From positions 1 to 64,000 of the forward strand of contig CAILMF010000003.1 of the NCBI GenBank assembly GCA_903835235.1: 64,000 nt of DNA, given 5' to 3'. The stretch comes from an uncultured Rhodospirillales bacterium. GTDB taxonomy: Bacteria > Pseudomonadota > Alphaproteobacteria > Acetobacterales > Acetobacteraceae. Positions within the stretch are counted from its first letter, which is position 1, and the number at the start of each line of letters is the position of its first letter. A program made the translations under genes and the position numbers. Below are positions 27,797-38,976 of this stretch, piece after piece. Below the pieces are notes generated by a model. It saw only the letters and a list, made by a program, of their open reading frames with translations, was not told the DNA's origin and searched no databases.

Positions 27797-29122
27797 ATGT
27801 CCGAGCCGATCATGGCCGCCTTCGGGTTCGGCTGCATGCTGGTGCTGATTGCGCTGCGCATGCCCGTGGGGCTGGCGATGATGGTGGTGGGCGCGGTCGG
27901 CTACTATGAGCTGGCCGGCATGGACGTGCTGCTGAACTGGGCGCGGGCGACGCCCTGGCACCTGTTTGCCAACTACACGCTGACGACGATTCCGCTGTTC
28001 ATCCTGATGGGTGCGCTGATGGAGCGCGGCGGGCTGGCGCGCGACCTGTTCGAGGCGGCGAATGCGTTTCTCGGGCATCGGCGCGGCGGGCTGGCGCAGG
28101 GGGCGATGGTGGGCTGCACCGTGTTCGGCGCGGTGTGCGGCAGCAGCGTTGCGACCACCGCCACCATGGGGCGGGCGTGTTTGCCGGAGCTGACCGGGCG
28201 CGGCTATCCCGTCGGCACCTCGGCGGGGATGCTGGCGGTGGGCGGGACGCTGGGGATTTTGATCCCGCCTTCGACCATTCTGGTGATCTACGCGATCACC
28301 ACGGAACAGAACATCGCCAAGCTGTTCGCGGCTTCGATGATCCCGGGCTGCATCGCCGCGGCGCTGTACATGCTGGTGATCTGGCTGCTGGCGCGGCGCA
28401 ACCCGGCGCAATGGCCCAGCATGGAGCGGGCTTCCTGGGCGGCACGCTGGAAGGCGCTGCGCGGGGTCTGGGCGATTGTCGCGATCACCGTCATCGTGGT
28501 GCTGGGGCTCTACCTCGGCATCTTCACCCCGACCGAAAGCGCGGCGGTGGGCTGCGCGCTGACCCTGGCCATGGGCGTGGCGCGCGGCGACCTGAAGGGT
28601 GGCGACATTGCCCAGGCGCTGCGGGCCACCGCCGAGACCACCGGGATGATCTTTGCCATTCTGCTGGGCGCCGAGATGTTCAACGGCTTCCTGGCGCTGT
28701 CCGGCCTGCCGGACCTGGCCGCCGAGTGGGTGGCGAATAGCGGCCTGCCGCCCTATGGCGTGCTGATTGCGCTGCTGCTGTTCTACGTGCTGCTGGGCGC
28801 CGTGATGGACGAGTTGGCGATGATTCTGCTGACGCTGCCGGTATTCTTCCCGGTGGTGACGGCGCTGGATTTCGGGCTTTCCGGCACCGAGGACGTGGCG
28901 ATCTGGTTCGGCGTGCTGGTGCTGACGGTGGTGGGCATCGGGCTGACGGCGCCGCCGATTGGGCTGAACGTGTTCGTCATCGCCAGCATGGCGCGGGGCG
29001 CGCCGATCTCGGCGATCTACAAGGGCGTGCTGCCGTTTTTGGCGACGGATTTCGTCCGGCTGGGGCTTTGCCTGGCGTTTCCGGGGCTGAGCCTCTGGCT
29101 GGTGCACCTGATGGCGCAGTAG
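27797..29122 (+). CDS. TRAP transporter large permease (DctM)
   Basis: GGLAQGAMVGCTVFGAVCGSSVATTATMGRACLPELTGRGYPVGTSAGMLAVGGTLGILIPPSTILVIYAITTEQNI. Confidence 0.95.
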   Translation: MSEPIMAAFGFGCMLVLIALRMPVGLAMMVVGAVGYYELAGMDVLLNWARATPWHLFANYTLTTIPLFILMGALMERGGLARDLFEAANAFLGHRRGGLAQGAMVGCTVFGAVCGSSVATTATMGRACLPELTGRGYPVGTSAGMLAVGGTLGILIPPSTILVIYAITTEQNIAKLFAASMIPGCIAAALYMLVIWLLARRNPAQWPSMERASWAARWKALRGVWAIVAITVIVVLGLYLGIFTPTESAAVGCALTLAMGVARGDLKGGDIAQALRATAETTGMIFAILLGAEMFNGFLALSGLPDLAAEWVANSGLPPYGVLIALLLFYVLLGAVMDELAMILLTLPVFFPVVTALDFGLSGTEDVAIWFGVLVLTVVGIGLTAPPIGLNVFVIASMARGAPISAIYKGVLPFLATDFVRLGLCLAFPGLSLWLVHLMAQ

Positions 29123-29189
29123 TCGCGCTGGTCTGCCAACCAGGGCGTTGATACGCTGCCCCGCTGGCAACCGCGGGGTGGGCGACGGC

Positions 29190-30911
29190 ATGCTCAATGG
29201 GCTGAAGGTGCTGCTGCGCTGGGTGCTGGCCTTGGCCATTCTGGCCGGCCTGGGCTACGGCGGCTGGCGGCTGTTCGGGCATCTCTGGGCCTCGGCGCTG
29301 CTGGCCTGCCATATCGGCATCGGCGTGTTGTGCCTGGTGATTTCGGTCTGGAGCTGGCGCGAGGCGCACCGGATGCCGGAGCAGGCCTCCTACATGGCCG
29401 TGCTGGACGCGCATACCCAGCAGCGCTGGCCCGCCGGGCTTGGCATGCTGCCGCTCATCGTCGGCTGGGTGCAGTTCTCGCTGGGTGGCTGGCTGTTCTT
29501 CCCGCTGGTGATGCTGACAGTCTCGAACTTGGATGAGGAGCGGCCCGGCACCTACCGCCGCATCGCGATGGACCTGGAGAGCAGCGGCATCCAGTTCCTG
29601 CTGGTGCCGTGGATGCTGGCGCTGGTGCTGGTGGCCTATGCGGTGGAATGGCATTGGCCCGGGCAGGAAACCCCGATCCGCATCTTCCTCGGCATGTGCC
29701 TGGCGAATGTGGCGCTGCGCCATGTGCTCTACAGCATCGGCGAAGTCTCCTTCATCGACCTGCTGAAGCGGCCGAGCCGCAATGCCTATGTGCTGTTCCT
29801 GCTGATCGGCGCGGCCGACTTCACCACCCTGTTGCTGTGCGCCAATGGCCTGTTCGGCTGGCCCGAGGCCGGGGTGCTGGACCCGCAGACGCTGTGGACG
29901 CTGGCGGATTCGCTGTGGTTCGGCGACCTGTTCGAGCTGGGGCGGCTGTTGCGGGCCGGGCAATGGCCGGGGGCGCAGGAATGGACCATCGGCCTGGCCG
30001 GGGCGCTGTTCAACTGGACCATCATCCGGTCGCTATGGAATTTCCGCCGCTTCGCCCGGCATGACAGCGACTATGTCGCGCTGGCGCGGCTGAAGGCGCA
30101 CCAGGGCGATGTGGCCGCGGCCATGGACCTGCTGAAGCAGGTGAAGAGCTTCGTGCCGGATTTCCATGCGCTGCGGGCGGCGCTGAACGTGCAGCTGGCC
30201 AGCCTGGCGGACGCCTGGGAGGACACGGTGCGGGCGCTGGACCCGGGCATGCGCGACAATGCCGACAACCGCTTCCTGGTGCTGCACCGGGAAGCCGCGG
30301 GCTTCGACCTGCCGCGACCGCTGCTGGCGGACCTGGTACGCTTCGGCATGGCCCGGGGCGCCGGGGACTTCGCGGTCTACCCCGCGCTGAACGGACTGAT
30401 GTCCGATGCCGAGGGGATGCAGCTGGCGGCGGGGATTTTCCAGGACGAGACGGCGCAGCAGGAATACCGCATCTGCTTCGCGCTGTTCCTGATGCGGGGT
30501 GGCCGGCGCGACGAGGCCGAGGCCCTGCTCGGCGACGTCGATGTAGCCGGTGACCGGGAGTTCCTGCGGGCGGCCATGGTGCTGCTGTTCATCCAGCTGG
30601 GTCGGCTGGAAAAGGGCGTGGCCGACATGGCGGAGCGGCGCCGGGTGCTGGATGCATGGACCGCCGGCCATATCGACCCGATGACCAGGGCGCTGGGCGC
30701 CCTGGCGGCGACCACCGACCTGCGCTTCCTGGCCGGGGACCTGCACCTGCTGCGCGACTGGGCGGAGGAGTACGGCTCGGCCTACCAGCAGGCCTGGCGG
30801 CACCGCGAGCAGGAGGTGCGGCGGGCGCTGGCCGGCGTGCCGGGGGCCAGCTTCAACTTCGCGGTGCATGACGCGATGAAGCGGCTGCAAAATGCCGAGG
30901 CGCGGGGCTGA
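29190..30911 (+). CDS. Multispanning membrane protein with C-terminal helical/TPR-like region, unknown function
   Basis: Several N-terminal TM segments; C-terminal ALARLKAHQGDVAAAMDLLKQVKSFVPDFHALRAALNVQLASLADAWED helical region. Confidence 0.7.
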   Translation: MLNGLKVLLRWVLALAILAGLGYGGWRLFGHLWASALLACHIGIGVLCLVISVWSWREAHRMPEQASYMAVLDAHTQQRWPAGLGMLPLIVGWVQFSLGGWLFFPLVMLTVSNLDEERPGTYRRIAMDLESSGIQFLLVPWMLALVLVAYAVEWHWPGQETPIRIFLGMCLANVALRHVLYSIGEVSFIDLLKRPSRNAYVLFLLIGAADFTTLLLCANGLFGWPEAGVLDPQTLWTLADSLWFGDLFELGRLLRAGQWPGAQEWTIGLAGALFNWTIIRSLWNFRRFARHDSDYVALARLKAHQGDVAAAMDLLKQVKSFVPDFHALRAALNVQLASLADAWEDTVRALDPGMRDNADNRFLVLHREAAGFDLPRPLLADLVRFGMARGAGDFAVYPALNGLMSDAEGMQLAAGIFQDETAQQEYRICFALFLMRGGRRDEAEALLGDVDVAGDREFLRAAMVLLFIQLGRLEKGVADMAERRRVLDAWTAGHIDPMTRALGALAATTDLRFLAGDLHLLRDWAEEYGSAYQQAWRHREQEVRRALAGVPGASFNFAVHDAMKRLQNAEARG

Positions 30912-30983
30912 CGCGGCCGGCGCGGCTGGCGGATTCGCCGCCGTGGTTGCATCCTTCCGGGCAAAGCCAGGGGGGAAGCTGCT

Positions 30984-32690
30984 GTGGACTGGGACTTCAT
31001 CATCGTCGGCGGCGGCTCGGCCGGGTCAGTGCTGGCCAACCGGCTTTCCGCGCGCAGCGGCAACCGCGTGCTGGTGCTGGAGGCCGGGCAGGATACGCCG
31101 CCGGGCAAGGAGCCTGGTCCGATCAAGGACAGCTACCCCGGCACCGCCTATTTCGACCCGCGCTTCCATTGGACCGAGTTGAAGGTCCGCACCCAGGTCG
31201 TTTCCCACAACAACCCCACCGCCGCGCCGCCGCCGCTGCGCAAGTACGAGCAGGCGCGGGTGCTGGGCGGCGGGTCCAGCATCAACGGGCAGTTGGCCAA
31301 TCGCGGTGCGCCGACCGACTACGACGACTGGGAAGCCCGCGGCGCCGCCGGCTGGAACTGGGACAGCGTGCTGCCCTATTTCCGCAAGGTGGAGACGGAC
31401 CTGGATTTCGATGGCCCGTACCATGGCAAGGAAGGCCACATCCCGGTGCGGCGGATCATGCCGGCGGACTGGAACGGCCATGCGCTGGCGGCCGGGCGGG
31501 CCTTCTCGGCGGCGGGTTATGAGTACCTGCCGGACCAGAATGGCGAGTTCCGCGACGGCTGGTTCCCCATCACCATCAGCAACGCGCAGGAACAGCGCGT
31601 CTCGGCGGCGATGGGCTACCTGAATGCGCAGGTGCGGGCGCGGCCGAACCTGACCATCCAGACTGACACGCAAGTAAAAGCGCTGGATTTCGAGGGCACG
31701 CGCTGCGTCGGCGTGACGGCCATGGTGGCGGGGCGGGAGGAAAAGTACCGCGCGGCGCAGGTGATCATGAGCTGCGGCGCCATCCATTCGCCGGCGCATC
31801 TGATGCGCGCGGGCATCGGGCCGGTCGGGCATCTGCGGGAGCATGGGATCGAGGTGCGCTCGGCGCTGGCAGGCGTCGGGCAGCGGCTGATGGATCATCC
31901 CTCCATCGCGCTGTCGTCGTTCATTCGGCCGGAGGCACGGATCAACGACCGCACGCGGCGGCACCTGCTGCTGGGGCTGCGCTATTCGTCAGGCATTCCG
32001 GAGACGGCTGATGGCGACATGTTCGTCGCCGTGCTGTCGAAATCCGTCTGGCACAAGGTGGGGGAGCAGGTCGCCTCCATGCTGACCTTCATCAACAAGA
32101 CCTGGTCGGAAACCGGCCAGGTGCGGCTTTCCAGCGCGGATTGGCGGGCCGAGCCGGAGGTGGAGTTCAACCTGCTGAGCGACCGCCGCGACGTGGAGCG
32201 GCTGATGAGCGGCTTCCGCATGATGGGCCAGGTGCAGCTATCAGCGGAGATGCAGGCGGTGACCAGCGACCCCTTCCCGGCCAGCTACAGCGACCGGGTG
32301 CGCAAGGTGGGCGTGGTCAATACCAAGAACCGCATCCTCACCAGCGTGATGGCGAAGTTGCTGGACGGGCCGGCGGCGCTGCGGCGCGCCTTGATCGAGA
32401 AGTTCATCATCGAGGGCTACAGCTTCCAGCAGTTGATGACCGATGACGAGGCGCTGGAGGATTTCGTGCGCACCGCCAGCATCGGCGTGTGGCACGCCAG
32501 TTGTTCCTGCCGCATGGGGGCCGAGGACGACCCGATGGCGGTGGTGGACAATGCCGGCCGGGTGCGCGGCGTGCAGGGGCTGCGGGTGGTGGATGCCAGC
32601 ATCTTCCCGGTGGTGCCCTGCGCCAACACCAACTTCCCGACCATGATGACGGCGGAGCGGATTGCCGACGCGATTCTGGCGGAGGGTTAG
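30984..32690 (+). CDS. GMC-family oxidoreductase (choline dehydrogenase-like)
   Basis: DFIIVGGGSAGSVLANRLS FAD motif; RVLGGGSSINGQLANRGAPTDYDDWE; C-terminal VVDASIFPVVPCANTNFPTMMTAERIAD. Confidence 0.95.
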   Translation: MDWDFIIVGGGSAGSVLANRLSARSGNRVLVLEAGQDTPPGKEPGPIKDSYPGTAYFDPRFHWTELKVRTQVVSHNNPTAAPPPLRKYEQARVLGGGSSINGQLANRGAPTDYDDWEARGAAGWNWDSVLPYFRKVETDLDFDGPYHGKEGHIPVRRIMPADWNGHALAAGRAFSAAGYEYLPDQNGEFRDGWFPITISNAQEQRVSAAMGYLNAQVRARPNLTIQTDTQVKALDFEGTRCVGVTAMVAGREEKYRAAQVIMSCGAIHSPAHLMRAGIGPVGHLREHGIEVRSALAGVGQRLMDHPSIALSSFIRPEARINDRTRRHLLLGLRYSSGIPETADGDMFVAVLSKSVWHKVGEQVASMLTFINKTWSETGQVRLSSADWRAEPEVEFNLLSDRRDVERLMSGFRMMGQVQLSAEMQAVTSDPFPASYSDRVRKVGVVNTKNRILTSVMAKLLDGPAALRRALIEKFIIEGYSFQQLMTDDEALEDFVRTASIGVWHASCSCRMGAEDDPMAVVDNAGRVRGVQGLRVVDASIFPVVPCANTNFPTMMTAERIADAILAEG

Positions 32691-32800
32691 AGCCTGATCC
32701 GCGCAGGGGGCATCGCCGGAGCGGTGAATCAGTCTCTCAAGCAAGAGCCCTGATCCGCGCAGGCGGCATCGCCGAAGCGGTGAATCAGTCTCTCTGGCTC
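32690..32800. repeat. Repeat family B, two tandem copies
   Basis: CCTGATCCGCGCAGGGGGCATCGCCGGAGCGGTGAATCAGTCTCTC repeated as CCTGATCCGCGCAGGCGGCATCGCCGAAGCGGTGAATCAGTCTCTC. Confidence 0.88.
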
Positions 32801-34254
32801 AGCTCCCCCGCCAGCGCCTGGCGCAGCGCCTCCTCCCGCCGGGGCTTGCCCGTCGCGGTGCGGGGCAGCGCCGGGGTGGCCAGTAGCCGGAACGGCCCGA
32901 CCACCGGCGACAGCATGGCCTGCACCCGCGGCAGCAGCGCCGTGGCCGCCGCGGGGTCGGCGCTTTCCAGCAGCACCAGCAACTCGCCCTGGCCCAGCGC
33001 ATCCTCCTGCCGCAGCAGCAGTGCCTCGTTCACGCCGGGCAGCGCGGCCAGCTCCTGCTCCAGCGGGTAGGGGGCCAGCTTGATGCCGGCGATGTTCAGC
33101 ATGTCGTCGGCGCGGCCCAGCACGTGCAGCACGCCCGGCGCCGGCATGCTGGCCAGGTCGCTCATCAGGAACCAGCCGTCGTGGAAATGCCGCGCGGTCA
33201 GCGCTTCGTCCCACAGATAGCGCTCGATCACGCGGGGGCCGCGGACCGAGACGCGCCCGGCCTGGCCGGGGGGCACCGGCTGGCCGGCCTCGTCCAGGAT
33301 GCGCACCTCGCAGTCCGGCACCACGCGGGCGCGGCCGTCGGGCGCCACCAGCGCCACCGAGTTGGTCTCGTTGCTGGAATAGACGCTGAAGACATGCGGG
33401 GTCAGCGTGCGATGCAGCAGGCCCAGCATGGCCGGCGCCAGCATGCTGCCGATGACGTCGATGTAGTACAGGTTGAGGAAGCGGCCGGCTTCCGCGCATG
33501 CGCGGGCCAGCATCTCGCCCTCGCGCGGCAGCAGCAGCGCATAGGCCCGGTCGACCCGGCCGGCGGTGCCGAAGTCGCCGCTGCCATCCTCCACCATGAA
33601 GACCAGGTTGCCTTCGTGCAGCGCGCGCATCACGTCCAGGTACATGCCGCGCACCGTCAGCGGGTAGAAGCTGAGGCAGATATGGTCGGGCGTGACGGGG
33701 CGGCAGACCGCGTCGAACTGCCGCAGGATGGCGCTGACCTGGCCGCGCGTGTTCAGCATGAATTTCGGCGTGCCGGTGGTGCCGGAGGTCCAGCCGAGCC
33801 GCACCCCCTCGGCCGGCGGGCTGGGCCGCTCCAGCACCGCAGGGTCGGCCGGGCCGGCGAAGCTGGCGGCAAGCCAGGCCTGGTCCACCCGCAGCAGCCG
33901 GGGGTCGGCGGCCAGCGCCGGGGGCGGGTCCGTCACCGCCAGCAGCTGGGCGTGCCGCACCGCTTGGTGGTCCGGCACCAGGTCGGTGGAGGCCAGCGTG
34001 GCGTGGATGGCGCCCAGCGCCTCCGCCGCCAGCACCAGCACCAGGGCCAGGTAGCGGTTGGGGCAGTGCAGCACCACCATCTGGCCGGGCGCCAGGCCGG
34101 CCGCGGCCAGGGCCTGGCGGGCCAGCGCGACATGGCTGGCCAGCGCCGCCCAGGAATAGGCCTGGCCCCGCGCCATCACCGCGGTGCGGTCCGGCGTCTG
34201 CCGAGCCCAGCGCAGCACGGCCTGGGTGGTGGTCGGGATGGGCAGCGGGATCAT
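32785..34254 (-). CDS. AMP-dependent synthetase/acyl-CoA ligase family protein
   Basis: RLGWTSGTTGTPKFM P-loop; GWFLMSDLASMPAPGVLHVLGRADDMLNIAGIKLAPYPLEQEL; PRTATGKPRR C-terminal Lys. Confidence 0.9.
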   Translation of the reverse strand: MIPLPIPTTTQAVLRWARQTPDRTAVMARGQAYSWAALASHVALARQALAAAGLAPGQMVVLHCPNRYLALVLVLAAEALGAIHATLASTDLVPDHQAVRHAQLLAVTDPPPALAADPRLLRVDQAWLAASFAGPADPAVLERPSPPAEGVRLGWTSGTTGTPKFMLNTRGQVSAILRQFDAVCRPVTPDHICLSFYPLTVRGMYLDVMRALHEGNLVFMVEDGSGDFGTAGRVDRAYALLLPREGEMLARACAEAGRFLNLYYIDVIGSMLAPAMLGLLHRTLTPHVFSVYSSNETNSVALVAPDGRARVVPDCEVRILDEAGQPVPPGQAGRVSVRGPRVIERYLWDEALTARHFHDGWFLMSDLASMPAPGVLHVLGRADDMLNIAGIKLAPYPLEQELAALPGVNEALLLRQEDALGQGELLVLLESADPAAATALLPRVQAMLSPVVGPFRLLATPALPRTATGKPRREEALRQALAGELSQRD

Positions 34255-34481
34255 GCGGGCAGCCCCGGTGGTTCGGCCGGCGCGTAGCCCGGCGGCGGCG
34301 GCGGCACAATGGTGGGTGCATCCCGGGTGCCCCCTGGCGTGGCGGGCGTGAATCCCGCGCCATTGATCCATCGGCCGGCGCCGGGGCAAGCCAGCCGCGC
34401 CCGGTGATTGACCGCGTGCCGGCATCGCGCGAGGTTCGGCCCAAGGGGGCAACCCCGAAGCAAACCTGGGAGAGCGCCGCC

Positions 34482-35690
<1,209 letters not shown>

Positions 35691-35694
35691 GCCG

Positions 35695-36837
35695 ATGTTC
35701 GTCCAGCTTGGCACGGTGATGGTGCATGCGCAGGTGCGGGGGGCGGCTTCGGCCCCCGCGGTGCTGCTGCTGCATTCCATGGCGACGGACTTGCACATGT
35801 GGGACCCGCAGGCCGAGGCGATGGCCCAGCGCTACCGCGTGGTGGCGATGGACATGCGTGGCCATGGCCTGACCACCGCGCCGGCTGGCGACTACAGCAT
35901 GGCGGACCTGGCGAATGACGGCTTCGCCCTGCTGGATGCGCTGGGGATTGCCAAGGCGCATGTGGCCGGGGTTTCCATCGGCGGGCGCATTGCCTTGCAG
36001 ATGGCGGCGATGCGGCCGGAGCGGGTGCTGAGCCTGATGCCCTGCGACACCGCGCTGGACTTCCAGCCGGCGGCCAACTGGTCGGAGCGGATTGCGCAAG
36101 TGCGGGCGCAGGGCATGGCCTCGGTGGCGGAGGCGACGCTGGGGCGCTGGGTGCTGGACAAGTCCCTGCCCTCCTCCCGCGCGCTGATGCAGATGATCCT
36201 GACCACCACGGTGGACGGTTTCTGCGGCTGCGGCGCGGCGCTGCGCGATTGCAGCGCGGATGAGGTGAAGGGCATCACGGTGCCGACGACGATTCTGGGC
36301 GGCGAGCAGGACCCGGGCACCACGCCGGCCAAGGCGCGGGAGATCCAGGCGGTGATCCCCGGCAGCACGCTGCACGTGCTGCCCGATGCCGCGCATATCC
36401 CGAATTTCGAGCAGGAGGCGCAGATGACGCGGCTGCTGCTGGCGCATCTGGATGCGGTGAGCCTGCCAGCGGACCGGCGCGAGGCCGGGATGGCGGTGCG
36501 GAAGCGCGTGCTGGGCGAGGCGCATGTGGCGCGCAGCGAGGCGGCGTTGACGCCGATGGATGCGCCGTTCCGCGACTTCATTTTGGATGGCGCCTGGGGC
36601 GGGGTGTGGACGCGGCCGGGGTTGTCGCATCGCGACCGTTCGTTGCTGTGCCTCGGCATGCTGGCGGCGCTGGGCCACCATGACGAGTTCAAGCTGCATG
36701 TGCGTGCCACGCGCAATACCGGCGTGACGCCGGAGGAGATTGCGGAAGTGCTGTTGCAGGTGGCCGTCTATGGCGGCGTGCCGGCGGCGAATACCGCGTT
36801 GAAGCTTGCCAAGGACATCCTGAAGGAGGACGCATGA
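35695..36837 (+). CDS. pcaL: 3-oxoadipate enol-lactonase / 4-carboxymuconolactone decarboxylase fusion
   Basis: N-terminal alpha/beta hydrolase (AGVSIGGRIALQMA), C-terminal CMD domain (RDRSLLCLGMLAALGHHDEFKLHVRATRNTGVTPEEIAEVLLQVAVYGGVPAANTAL). Confidence 0.92.
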   Translation: MFVQLGTVMVHAQVRGAASAPAVLLLHSMATDLHMWDPQAEAMAQRYRVVAMDMRGHGLTTAPAGDYSMADLANDGFALLDALGIAKAHVAGVSIGGRIALQMAAMRPERVLSLMPCDTALDFQPAANWSERIAQVRAQGMASVAEATLGRWVLDKSLPSSRALMQMILTTTVDGFCGCGAALRDCSADEVKGITVPTTILGGEQDPGTTPAKAREIQAVIPGSTLHVLPDAAHIPNFEQEAQMTRLLLAHLDAVSLPADRREAGMAVRKRVLGEAHVARSEAALTPMDAPFRDFILDGAWGGVWTRPGLSHRDRSLLCLGMLAALGHHDEFKLHVRATRNTGVTPEEIAEVLLQVAVYGGVPAANTALKLAKDILKEDA

Positions 36838-37541
36838 GCGACCCCGTTGGCTACCTGAAGGTAGCACCTGGTTCCCAACCGCCGCTGAACAGCCCGGGCT
36901 ATGGCAGCACCCACAAGCGCCACCCGAAGCAGGCGCCGATCCGCATTGCGCCGACGCTGACCGAGAGCTTGGCGCCGCGGATGCTGGAGCGCGACTACCC
37001 CAGCTTCGCTGACATGTCCGTGCATGAAGGGCGGCAGGCGCAGGGCGAGCGGATCATCGTCGGCGGCCGCGTGCTGGATGAGAACGGCAGGCCGGTGCCG
37101 CATTGCATGGTGGAGATCTGGCAGGCGTGCAGCACCGGGCGCTACCACCATCCGCTGGATACGCATGACGCGCCGATGGACCCGAACTTCAAGGGCGAGG
37201 GCCGGGTGTTCACGGATGCGGAGGGCAACTACCAGTTCGTCAGCATCAAGCCGGGTGCGTATCCGTGGCGCAACCACAGGAACGCCTGGCGGCCCAACCA
37301 CATCCACTACAGCCTGTTCGGCCAGGGCTTCGCGCAGCGGCTGGTGACGCAGATGTATTTTCCGGGCGACCCGCTGCTGGCGCTGGACCCGGTGTTCAAC
37401 GCCACGCCGGATGTGGCGGCGCGGAACCGCCTGATCTGCACGCTGGACATGGATATCGGCAAGGAGGAGTGGGCGCTGGGCTATCGCTTCGACTTCGTGC
37501 TGCGTGGGCGGGATGCGACGCCGATGGAGAACCCGCAATGA
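36834..37541 (+). CDS. pcaH: Protocatechuate 3,4-dioxygenase beta subunit
   Basis: GRVLDENGRPVPHCMVEIWQACSTGRYHH...PGAYPWRNHRNAWRPNHIHYSLFGQGFAQRLVTQMYFPGDPL. Confidence 0.95.
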   Translation: MSDPVGYLKVAPGSQPPLNSPGYGSTHKRHPKQAPIRIAPTLTESLAPRMLERDYPSFADMSVHEGRQAQGERIIVGGRVLDENGRPVPHCMVEIWQACSTGRYHHPLDTHDAPMDPNFKGEGRVFTDAEGNYQFVSIKPGAYPWRNHRNAWRPNHIHYSLFGQGFAQRLVTQMYFPGDPLLALDPVFNATPDVAARNRLICTLDMDIGKEEWALGYRFDFVLRGRDATPMENPQ

Positions 37542-38140
37542 GCAAGCCGTCCGATGATCGGAGCGCCGCAGGGCGCGGAGAGCTGAATCGGCCGGCCCAA
37601 TTGGTTGCGACCGCGGCGCAGACCATCGGGCCGTATTGGGCACTGATAGAACACCCGGAATGGGCGGACCTGCTGCGCGCCGACGGGCCGAATGCCGGCT
37701 ATGCCGGGGGCGAGCGGATTACGCTGACCGGTCAGCTCACCGATGGCGATGGCGCCACCTGCCCCGATGCGGTGGTGGAGCTGTGGCAGGCCGACCCGAA
37801 TGGCGAGTACGAGGCCGGCTTCCACGGCTATGGCCGCAGCCGCTGCGACGCCGAGGGGCGCTTCCACTTCACCACGGTGAAACCGGGGGCGGTGAAGGGG
37901 CGCGGCAATGCGACGCAGGCGCCGCATGTCACGCTGAGCATCTTCGCGCGCGGCCTGATGAACCATGTCTCCACCCGGCTGTACTTCAGCGGCGAGGCGC
38001 TGAACGAGACCGACCCGGTGCTGGCGCAGGTGCCGGAAGCGCGGCGCGGGACCTTGATCGCGCGGCCGGCGGGGTCTGGCGTGTGGAACCTGGACATCCG
38101 TTTGCAGGGCGAGGGCGAGACCGTCTTCCTGGAGGTGTAG
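37538..38140 (+). CDS. pcaG: Protocatechuate 3,4-dioxygenase alpha subunit
   Basis: TAAQTIGPYWAL...VVELWQADPNGEYEAGFHGYGRSRCDAEGRFHFTTVKPGAVKGRGNATQAPHVTLSIFARGLMNHVSTRLYF. Confidence 0.94.
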   Translation: MSKPSDDRSAAGRGELNRPAQLVATAAQTIGPYWALIEHPEWADLLRADGPNAGYAGGERITLTGQLTDGDGATCPDAVVELWQADPNGEYEAGFHGYGRSRCDAEGRFHFTTVKPGAVKGRGNATQAPHVTLSIFARGLMNHVSTRLYFSGEALNETDPVLAQVPEARRGTLIARPAGSGVWNLDIRLQGEGETVFLEV

Positions 38141-38163
38141 GAAGCCCCCCACCCAGCCGCGGG

Positions 38164-38976
38164 CTATAGCGGCAGGGCGACGCGGAAGCCTATCTTCGGG
38201 TTGGCCACCATGGGTGAATCCCCGTTGCGATAGGCCGACCGGGAATAGGATGGGCGGTTGTACCAGGAGCCACCGCGCAGCACGCGGCGTATCGGGTCGC
38301 CACCCTGTTCCCAAACGGAGCCATCGGCCGGGGCGCCCTGATAATTGGCGTGCCAGGGGTCGGCGACCCATTGGGTCAGGTTGCCGGCCATGTCGAACAG
38401 GCCGAAGGGGTTTGGCCTGAAGGAGCCGACCGGCGCCGTCTGCCGGTCGTCATAGGGGCTGCCGCAGCTGGCGCAATTGGCCAGTCCCGAGACCGGGTCA
38501 TCGCCCCACCAATAGGTTGTGCTGGTGCCGCCCCGCGCGGCGTATTCCCACTCCGCCTCGGACGGCAGGCGGTAGGGCCGGCCGGTCTTGCGGGCCAGCC
38601 AGGCGGCGAAGGCGGCGGCCTGTTCCCAATTGACGTTGATGACCGGGCGGCGGCCACGGCCCCAGCCCTGGTCGGGCAGCCGCAACAGGCCGCAGCCGCC
38701 CTCGGCGACGCAGGCATCCCATTCCTCGAAGGTGACCAGGTTGAGGCCGATGGCGAAGGGCCTGGCGATGACCACCGCATGGCGCGGCGTGGTGCGCCCG
38801 CTGCCCTCCTCCCCCATGATGAACTGGCCGGGTGGAACTACCCGCATCTCCGGGCAGGTGGTGCAGTCGCGGAAGGTGGTGCCGGGGGCGGCCGGTGCCG
38901 GCTTGGGCTGGGCGGTCTGGGCCATCGCGGCAGGTGCGGCGAGGAACAGCAGCAGGGCGAGACAACGGGGCAGCAT
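38164..38976 (-). CDS. Formylglycine-generating enzyme/SUMF1-family protein, secreted
   Basis: Signal peptide; FIMGEEGSGRTTPRHAVVIARPFAIGLNLVTFEEWDACV...YRLPSEAEWEYAARGGTSTTYWWGD...GGSWYNRPSYSRSAYRNG. Confidence 0.92.
   Translation of the reverse strand: MLPRCLALLLFLAAPAAMAQTAQPKPAPAAPGTTFRDCTTCPEMRVVPPGQFIMGEEGSGRTTPRHAVVIARPFAIGLNLVTFEEWDACVAEGGCGLLRLPDQGWGRGRRPVINVNWEQAAAFAAWLARKTGRPYRLPSEAEWEYAARGGTSTTYWWGDDPVSGLANCASCGSPYDDRQTAPVGSFRPNPFGLFDMAGNLTQWVADPWHANYQGAPADGSVWEQGGDPIRRVLRGGSWYNRPSYSRSAYRNGDSPMVANPKIGFRVALPL

Noticed and set aside
26972-29239. 755-aa minus-strand ORF
   Set aside because: Antisense to the TRAP permease genes; no recognisable domain.
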